A DNA stretch of 64,000 nt from Hymenolepis diminuta (taxonomy: Eukaryota > Platyhelminthes > Cestoda > Cyclophyllidea > Hymenolepididae), in assembly GCA_900708905.1 (NCBI GenBank), contig CAADRB010000001.1, forward strand, positions 750,004 to 814,003, given 5' to 3'. Under the pieces are notes generated by a model. It did not search any database. It had not been told where the DNA came from and saw only the letters and a program-made list of their open reading frames with translations. How positions within the stretch are numbered: position 1 is the first letter of the stretch; every line of letters begins with the position of its first letter. The translations under genes and the position numbers were made by a program. This document shows positions 57,196-64,000 of this stretch, one piece after another.

Positions 57196-57368
57196 GTAAT
57201 TTGAACTCTGGCTGATTAAAGCGGAATAGATAATTCTTGTAAACTTGAAGTTCAAATATATTCAAATAATAAATAGAATAAAATTCCGGATTATAAACCT
57301 TGAATTTATTTGGACGGTAGATCTCTGATATATCGGTTTTATAAAGTGTAAAATTCGAGTATTTCATG
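57196..57368 (-). CDS. Candidate penultimate exon of a minus-strand gene
   Basis: Minus strand: acceptor aatttgtcctcag, then C-ATG giving MKYSNFTLYKTDISEIYRP, FKVYNPEFYSIYYLNIFELQ, KNYLFRFNQPEFKL, ending phase 1 before gtaaaa. It joins in frame to the next segment across a 44-nt intron. Tyr/Phe/Asn-rich; no family recognised. The true start may lie upstream. Confidence 0.4.
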
Positions 57369-57921
57369 CTGAGGACAAATTAAAACTTTCTAGATTAGAG
57401 AAAATAATCTACTTTTTAGAAATTATAATCCTCAAAATCGAAGTTAATGAAGAGAGATAAAAATTTGTTTACAAACGAAAATCTATTAATGCTCTTTTTC
57501 AAATAATGATAAAGCACTGACAAATTTTTAATTATTTTAAAAATAACTATTTGACCATTTGTTATTATGAAACTATAGATTCGAGTAATTGATAATCCAA
57601 TCGGACTCCAGAGAAATTCTAATCCCCGCAAATCGGATTATTCCACAGATTTGGTGGGCAGATGTTCGTTGCAAAATGAATACTCATTTATAAATATGGT
57701 TTTACCGACTAACTAATAAAACTAATAAATCAAATCTAATTTTTAAAAATCTTTAATCTTCCAAATACAAAATTATTTGGCTATTTCACTCTTGTATTAA
57801 AGAATTTAACTCCAAGTACTATGGCTATAGGCATAATATATGCAAATTAATTTCACTATTGACCAGTCTTTCTTATAACCGACATTTTAATTGCAAATGG
57901 AGATGCAATTTCAGTGCTTAC

Positions 57922-58120
57922 CTTGTAAATATATATAGATAACATTTTAAAAAACGTTGTATTGCCATGAGTATCAAGAATAGTGTACTTTGACAATGTG
58001 CTGAGGGCTAATAAGTTGTCAGGATTTTGCACTAACACTGAACTTATATTTGTAATATTAAACGTTCTCCGCAACCCAACAGCTAGTCTCACTTTGACGT
58101 AATTGACACTTTTGATAAAA
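57922..58120 (-). CDS. Candidate minus-strand exon in the right arm
   Basis: The minus-strand frame reads SVNYVKVRLAVGLRRTFN, NPDNLLALSTLSKYTILD, THGNTTFFKMLSIYIYK and meets aag/gtaagc, a near-perfect donor, at 57922/57921. A possible acceptor (tttttttatcaaaag) lies just upstream, so the 5' border is approximate. Farther up, a strong acceptor (atttctgtcag) precedes other coding-like but out-of-frame sequence. No family recognised. Confidence 0.35.
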
Positions 58121-58327
58121 AAAATATCATACAAATTTTCCCTCCTCAATTAAGAGGATTTAAAACTTCAAGTCGAGTTGCATTATCCCTATTGATGTTC
58201 ACTAATTTCCTTGCAAACATCTGACATCTCAGCCCAATTTTCGCGGCTGACAGAAATATTAATAGAAAAGGGGAGAGAGAAGGGAGGAGTACGTAAAATG
58301 AAAAGATTTGAAAGTGTGAATTACGTC
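57950..58327 (-). repeat. 378-bp inverted repeat, right arm
   Basis: Reverse complement of 56234-56611, separated by a 1,338-bp spacer. The flanks show no clear target duplication. The coding-like frame of this arm continues past it to a consensus donor, unlike the left copy, suggesting that this arm is the source. Confidence 0.95.
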
Positions 58328-59910
58328 ATTCACCCACTTATTTTCATACCCCTATGACAACGGTCTATGTGTGAATCCCGCTGAATTTACTACTCAAATT
58401 TTAATAAGTGATACACAGATTTGTGCGAATAAAAATTTATTCTGAATACATTAAGTAATTAACCAAACTATTAACAAAAAAATATTAGCACTTCATGTTT
58501 TGAAATATTAAATTTTTACACATTTAAATGTCATCAAATATTAATTTCATATCAATTTTAGTTGAGATTTATGAACTAGAGATAAATATTAAATTAAATT
58601 TAAAAATAAAACTGATTTCAACCTAAATGTGCGAAGATACTTTAAAATTAATGTAAATAACTAATTAATTTAAAAAATAATAATTGACCATTTTATCATG
58701 TGATCATAGTCATAATTACCTTTTCGTCAAAAAATGAACATGAAAGATAAAAAATTTTGAAAGAAAGAAGAGTTAGCTCAGGATCCAAGAGGGCGAATTT
58801 TAAAATTTTAACTTTGGAACAATAAAAATATGACCTCACTAATGTTACATGAAATGAATGGACACTTCAAATCTGGAGTTTTCTTAACTCCACTATGTTA
58901 AAACTGTAAGTTGTTGAATATCATGTAAGATCGTTTTGCCTTCTCAATTGTTGGAAGAAAAAATGAATTGAAGCCACAAGACCGACCCCTCTTAATTAAA
59001 AAGCTGATCAACGCATTAGCGACAATTCAAAGGACTTATCATGAAATCTGAATTTCGGAAAGTAAGCTAGCTATTTTATAAATATTTTACAAATCGAGTC
59101 CAGAAATCAAACGAAGCAAAACTCTTTGATACCTCGAAGTTGCTATCAGCATCTTTTTGATTCCCTCCCCGATCATTCATTCGACTTTTTGTTATTCGAT
59201 TCCAATAACTTCCTACGCTTTTTGTACTACTACGAGTAATGAAAAATATTAATATTATGATCCCAATTATATGTTAATTGCTAAGTTGAAAAGCGGTAAG
59301 ACTCCTTTTATATGATAATGTTGTTTTCAACTTTCTCTGGATCCACTTCCTTCTCTTCACCCATTGTTTGAATATTTTATTGCGTCTCATGTTATAAAAA
59401 GTTGCAGAATATTCTAGTCTTTTCACGGATAATAATTTTGGTAGAAAAATAATTAATTTGGAAATCAATTGCTAACAATTATTTTCTATTTTTTAATAAT
59501 GAATTTAAAATACAGTTTTTTCAATTATCTTTGTTGGTTTGAATTTGATTGTTAAAAATAAAATAAATTGTTTTTATTTGTTTTCGCTTTTTCTTTGTGT
59601 ATTGAAGTTATGCATCGTTCTGATATTGAAAAAACAAGGCCATGGGGTTGACATAGATCAATCATTTCGTGGAGGTATTTAATTAAGTATTAAAAGTGTC
59701 GCATTTCTGGGCAAAATTGCGCCGAACCAAAATAAACGACTAATTAGTCATTGTTGAGCCCATTTATTCCGAAAAAGATGAAAAATTTTGGAGAAAATAT
59801 TATATGTGTTTATCTACAGAATCAACATCTGTCATTGTAAAATAATATTTATTTTTAAGTTACCTTACGCTTCGAGCTTCATTAACCATTATCCTTCTTA
59901 ATTGTATTTT

Positions 59911-60108
59911 TTAAACATTCTTTAAGAGTGAGGTTACCTTTTTCTTATTGGCAATTTTACATTGTTTTCCTATGGAGTTCACAACTCTACCACGGGTGAC
60001 CAAAAGAATCTCGCGCGTGGATAAACATTCTGGAAAGTATGGTCGTGCTACTGACTTCCAGCGAGCAGTCTCGGTGTAAGTGCAGAGGTCTTCCCAGTCA
60101 ATCAACAA
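59911..60108 (-). CDS. Unidentified minus-strand coding-like segment
   Basis: Open frame with IDWEDLCTYTETARWKSVA, RPYFPECLSTREILLVTRG and VVNSIGKQCKIANKKK. Trp, Cys and mixed polar residues make it look like real protein, and aag/gtaacc could end an exon near 59933. A duplicated, decayed copy exists near 43020. No family recognised; it may be an exon or a relic. Confidence 0.3.
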   Translation of the reverse strand: MLIDWEDLCTYTETARWKSVARPYFPECLSTREILLVTRGRVVNSIGKQCKIANKKKVTSLLKNV

Positions 60109-60362
60109 TCAATATTTCTGGACCATAACGTTGATTGTATTTAATGACTAAGGATGGTGGCAGTGAGCCGGAGTTAATGGCAAACTGTCTCCACTCGAAA
60201 CCTTCTTTGTTCTTGCTACTTTGGATATAGCCTAGCTAATTTTGGGGGCAATCTTGTACTGGAGGACGCTTCTAGAGGTTAGTTATACTTGTCTGCAACT
60301 AGCTGGATTCTAGGAGGATTATTAAGGTTTAGCGAAGGCTTATTTGTTTAGGATCCGCTACA
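59972..60362 (-). repeat. Inverted dispersed repeat, right copy
   Basis: Reverse complement of 42756-43145. On the minus strand it encodes EGFEWRQFAINSGSLPPS, VIKYNQRYGPEIL, then in a shifted frame IDWEDLCTYTETARWKSVA and PECLSTREILLVTRGRVV. The second frame stays open beyond the repeat to IANKKK, followed by gtaacc, a possible donor. Protein family unknown. Confidence 0.85.
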
Positions 60363-63300
60363 GGCGCTCCACTGAAATTAAGAAAGAAAGTGCATTAGAC
60401 GGCAAGGTTTTAGAAAACTTCAAAATATTGCTGCTTAAATTTGTAAATATAAACTTATCGCTTTAATAATAAAGCGATCGACAGTGAATAAACAGCATCG
60501 AGTAAAATAAGGGTCAGCTTGTAAGTGCGCACTACGGATGAGGACGCAGATTTGAATCACCTCCTTCGTACTGTGTCTACAATTTTTAAATTTTCTAAAA
60601 TCCACTATAAATAAAAATTGATATTGAAAAGATAAGTGCTTTCGTACACTAGAAGTTGACGGTGAATATTTGGTCAGCACCTTATTTCTAATTTGAAATA
60701 AAAGTTTTGAAATGGAAGTTTGGTTTTGCCTCTCAATCTCTGTAAGAGGTTGTTATTGCTGTGCTCTAGAACCACTTGTATTTATAACGGCTGAAAGAGA
60801 GACCTTATGAACATGAAAGAACTTCAGTCTTGCATCGTCTCTAAAAAGAATTTGCAGGTTGTTTAATATTTAATGAGAGTAATAAAATGGAGAGAGCGTT
60901 TATTTTGAGAAAAGTATATGAGAAGTGGCGGGAATTTAAGAGGGTAGGAACAAATACATTACTTTGGACACGCATTGAAGAGGTACACTTAAAAACACCA
61001 CCCCTCTTCATCGAGGGGCCATGCCACACTTATGTACACTCTCAAAACCTAGTTTACCCTCGGCCAGTGCACAATCCCGTTTCCTCCGAAAATCTTTAAC
61101 TCAATGTAACTATGTAAATTGAATTCAAATATACATAAAGATATATATATCCCCATTTTTTCAGCAATATAAAATTTATAATATTAACTTAATTTAAAAT
61201 AAACAAACTCAAAATTTTTAGAACTATTGTCTAAAATTGAAAGAATGCTTTCATAACTGAAGGCTTCGCGGTAATAAGCCCTTGAAGGACTAAAATAGGT
61301 GTAATTATTCCCAATTTATCTGAAACTATGCTGTTGGAGATTAATTGAAAAGGAGCTTGATTGTGTAAGAGATGTTTTCATAAACAAGCATAAAATTCCT
61401 ACAACGCGTAGAAGATATAAGTGTAAAGGAGAATAAACAATAGAATAATATCAAAGAGGAAGGAATAGTCAATATTTTACATGAAAGGAAGGTCAATAGG
61501 GGCGTAATTTTACCCCTAATCACCTATCACTCCATTCATCCTTCGTGCTCACTTGTTACACTCATTGGACCTTGAAATATGTTCTTAAAAGAGCAAAAGA
61601 TAAATGATATTTCAAGTCTACACTATTCAACTAATACGTTTATATGATAGCTCTGAAATCGGAGACTTACCATGATTACGAAACAGAGCAGAACTTCTGT
61701 TCAATAATAGAAAAGTGGTGTTAATTAGCTTTGACGTAAACTCCATTTTCAAATAATTTTAACTCATTTTAATGCAATTATGCTCTTCGTCAATATCTGG
61801 TAATTATTTCATCTTTTTGTATTAATTCATCGTGTATGCTGATGAAAGGCGCAAAGATTTTCATTTTTTGTCGTGGGTAATAACAGAGAATTTTATTTTA
61901 GATTAAGGGAAAAATAAAATCTGTAGAGGCTTATTAGGGATTAATATAGTTCTTTGGAAATTTTGGTAGCAAGGAGTCATCAAAGGAAACTTCAATTTTG
62001 AGCGGAAGCCAAGTATTTATTGTTCTATGGCATTAAAATAACTGACAAGAACTAGAAACAATACGTATACAATGTCATGGCTAGGGCGATTTAGGCAAAA
62101 ATTATGATCATCAAGGTGCGGTTTCAAGTGAATTTGTGTCAGAGAGGTGAAGAAATGTTTTCCATTGCTTATAGATGTTTATAGAAAAGGAAATTGATCA
62201 TTTTTGATGAGAAGGCTACGTTGATAAAAATGATGAGCTTCAATGTCTTAATGCATTTCGCAATATTTGTTTCAATTCTCGCTAGACGCCTAATACCAAT
62301 GTTAGCATATAGCTCGAAAGTAAGTCTTAGGAAGGAGCTTATTCAACCAATTTCAAATTAATTCGATTGGCTTGTTGGAACAAAGACTAACAGCTTTCGA
62401 CTACAGCTGATACAATCACATCGCAAAAAATAGATAGCCACAGTTTTCAAATTAATAAACCAAGAGTTGAGTAAACCAAATTATGTTTTGCAACAGATAA
62501 GAGGAGAAAATGTAGGAACAGGAGCACACTAACAAAACAGGACGAGCGAAAGTAAACGAATACAATGAAAACGTGAGAACTAAATGTTCCCACTTATAGT
62601 TTTGCAACCGACGTTTTATGAATGTCTACCAGTGGAAAACTGAGTTATCACGAAGGAGGCAGGCACAAATCGTTAATCAATATTCTCCAATTGAAATGTT
62701 TGAAAACAGTTTAAGTAGACACAAAACCGTAAACACGATTTTTGATTAAAACGAATTAAGTTAATATCACTCAAAAATACTAAGAAATTTTTGGGGAATC
62801 CTTCAAGCTCAACGATTAAGGTGCTCGTCTACCAAGTTAGAGGTCACGGCTTTGAAATCCGTAAGTGAACATAGAGAGAGCGGAATGGCCGACCACAGTG
62901 AGCAATTCTGGTTAATAAAGGGGATGACAGTATTCATGTCTTTCACTCGCACAACCCTGTGATGCTAGCCTTCTACTCAATATGAGTGCTGGAAAGTACT
63001 TTTATTTACAATCTTGTAAGACATCCGTAGATTTCGGTTCTCATATGCGAAGGTTTGTATTTGTCCGCACTTTCGTAATCCCGCGGTTCAGGAACTGGTT
63101 CACATTAGCCTGGTAGTGGAAGGAGGTAAAAAATCGGAACTGACCAAGTTCCAAAGACTAGGTAATAGCACCACTTCCGTCGTTTGATTTACAAAGCCGA
63201 TAGTTGACATAAGCTAGGATGTAAAACAAGTTTATCGCTTCCTCTAATAATGGGGGTACCAGTGGAATTATACAAAGTTAAATTATTATGATAAAACAAT

Positions 63301-64000
63301 AGAGTTCGCTCACAATGAACTTCAAATGCTATCTAATTAATGTAATAGTTTTGAATATTTTTTAAGTGAAAAATTTATAGTATGCCTTCTCCCCTCGTCA
63401 CTCCAATTCCATCACATTTAATAAAATTAAAGTATTATCAATATTATTCCAGCTAACAGTCCCGAAATATCCATAAATATCAGTAGAGAGGAAAGAGAAG
63501 ACAGAGTTAAAGATGTTAGAACTTTATATAACGATATCCAGTTCCCTCGGAAAATTGTGCAGTGTCCAAATTTATTCTTCAGTTCGGATGAACAATTTAA
63601 CAATTAAACATCATTTTCAAAATAAAAGGAAAGAAAACACAAAGCAAAAATGTTAATATCGCTAAAAAAATAATATTTCATAATTTTCATAGTTTCATCT
63701 CCCCTTTGACAATTATTAAAGTCATGTATGCATATATACTTTTGATTTGTCGTAACAAATCGCACTGGTTTCGACGCAACAAAATGCGGATTATTTCATC
63801 ACCTGGTCTTATTCGAGATAACTTGACAAAACCCCCGTTCTTGGTAATTCAATGTCATCCAGACTATGTACTAGGGAGAAGGCATCTTGTCAGACTGGCG
63901 GCGACCAACCAAGAACTCCTAACCTTTTCAAAGAGCATTAAGATCAACAGAAGTAATCAAAAGGGAAAACAAATTTTTCGAGTGTGAAGTCCTATTTAAA
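60363..64000. other. Gene-poor right end
   Basis: AT-rich, one SINE-like copy (62800-63010). An open frame at 60887-61099 on the plus strand (EKWREFKRVGTNTLLW) and one at 63706-63987 are unsupported by motif or splice sites. Confidence 0.45.
62800..63010 (+). repeat. SINE-like copy
   Basis: Contains ACGATTAAGGTGCTCGTCT, GTTAGAGGTCACGGCTTTG, GGAATGGCCGACCACAGTG and a tail ATGAGTGCTGGAAAGTACTT, in family order. Confidence 0.65.

Noticed and set aside
61670..61710. Sequence cagaacttctgtt resembling the mariner end
   Set aside because: Only about 13 bp match, with no partner repeat or transposase nearby.
1..64000. CRISPR arrays, bacterial operons or phage genes
   Set aside because: The exon-intron structure, ankyrin and mariner elements show eukaryotic nuclear DNA; no direct-repeat/spacer array was seen.

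Overview
This is eukaryotic DNA: AT-rich, with short exons scattered among introns of up to about 2.3 kb and GT-AG splice sites. It holds most of one recognisable gene, a giant-adaptor-type ankyrin on the + strand. Mariner-like transposons, tRNA-derived SINE-like copies and a divergent ankyrin suggest an invertebrate, plausibly a flatworm such as a tapeworm. The taxon is inference; no sequence here proves it. Three N runs (10840-10900, 28637-28929, 55447-55461) mark assembly gaps.

Region 1 (1-6989) has no ankyrin exon I can see and probably lies in an upstream intron; it holds SINE-like copies and a dead mariner element with terminal inverted repeats (3748-4780). Region 2 (6990-34616) carries the conserved ankyrin in order: ten ankyrin repeats in five exons (equivalent to about repeats 15-24 of vertebrate ankyrins), a linker, two ZU5 domains, UPA and the death domain. 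Every exon junction was checked by phase and the reading frame stays open throughout, about 1,270 residues. Region 3 (34617-38521) encodes the variable C-terminal tail. It has a 21-nt microexon and four candidate last exons, all entered in phase 1 and each with its own stop, so they look like alternative endings of one protein. One ending carries a tandem repeat with the core TWGKPQ.

Besides the constitutive exons I found five candidate cassette exons of 33, 102, 57, 36 and 21 nt. Each is a multiple of 3, has AG/GT borders and matches the phase of its neighbours. A 29-nt candidate would break the frame.

Region 4 (about 39.3-64 kb) has no gene I can name. It holds poly(A) signals of the ankyrin gene, SINE fragments, a 378-bp inverted repeat that appears gap-free (56234-56611 and 57950-58327), a second inverted pair of about 390 bp (42756-43145 and 59972-60362) carrying the same coding-like segment with the same frameshift, and minus-strand coding-like pieces. 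The best of these is a two-exon 3' end at 57368-56958 with a 44-nt intron. They may belong to one unrecognised minus-strand gene that was partly duplicated, or be relics.

Together the ankyrin parts describe a membrane-skeleton adaptor: ANK repeats bind membrane proteins, ZU5 binds beta-spectrin, UPA packs the module, and the death domain and tail regulate it. The window offers several ways to vary linker and tail by splicing.
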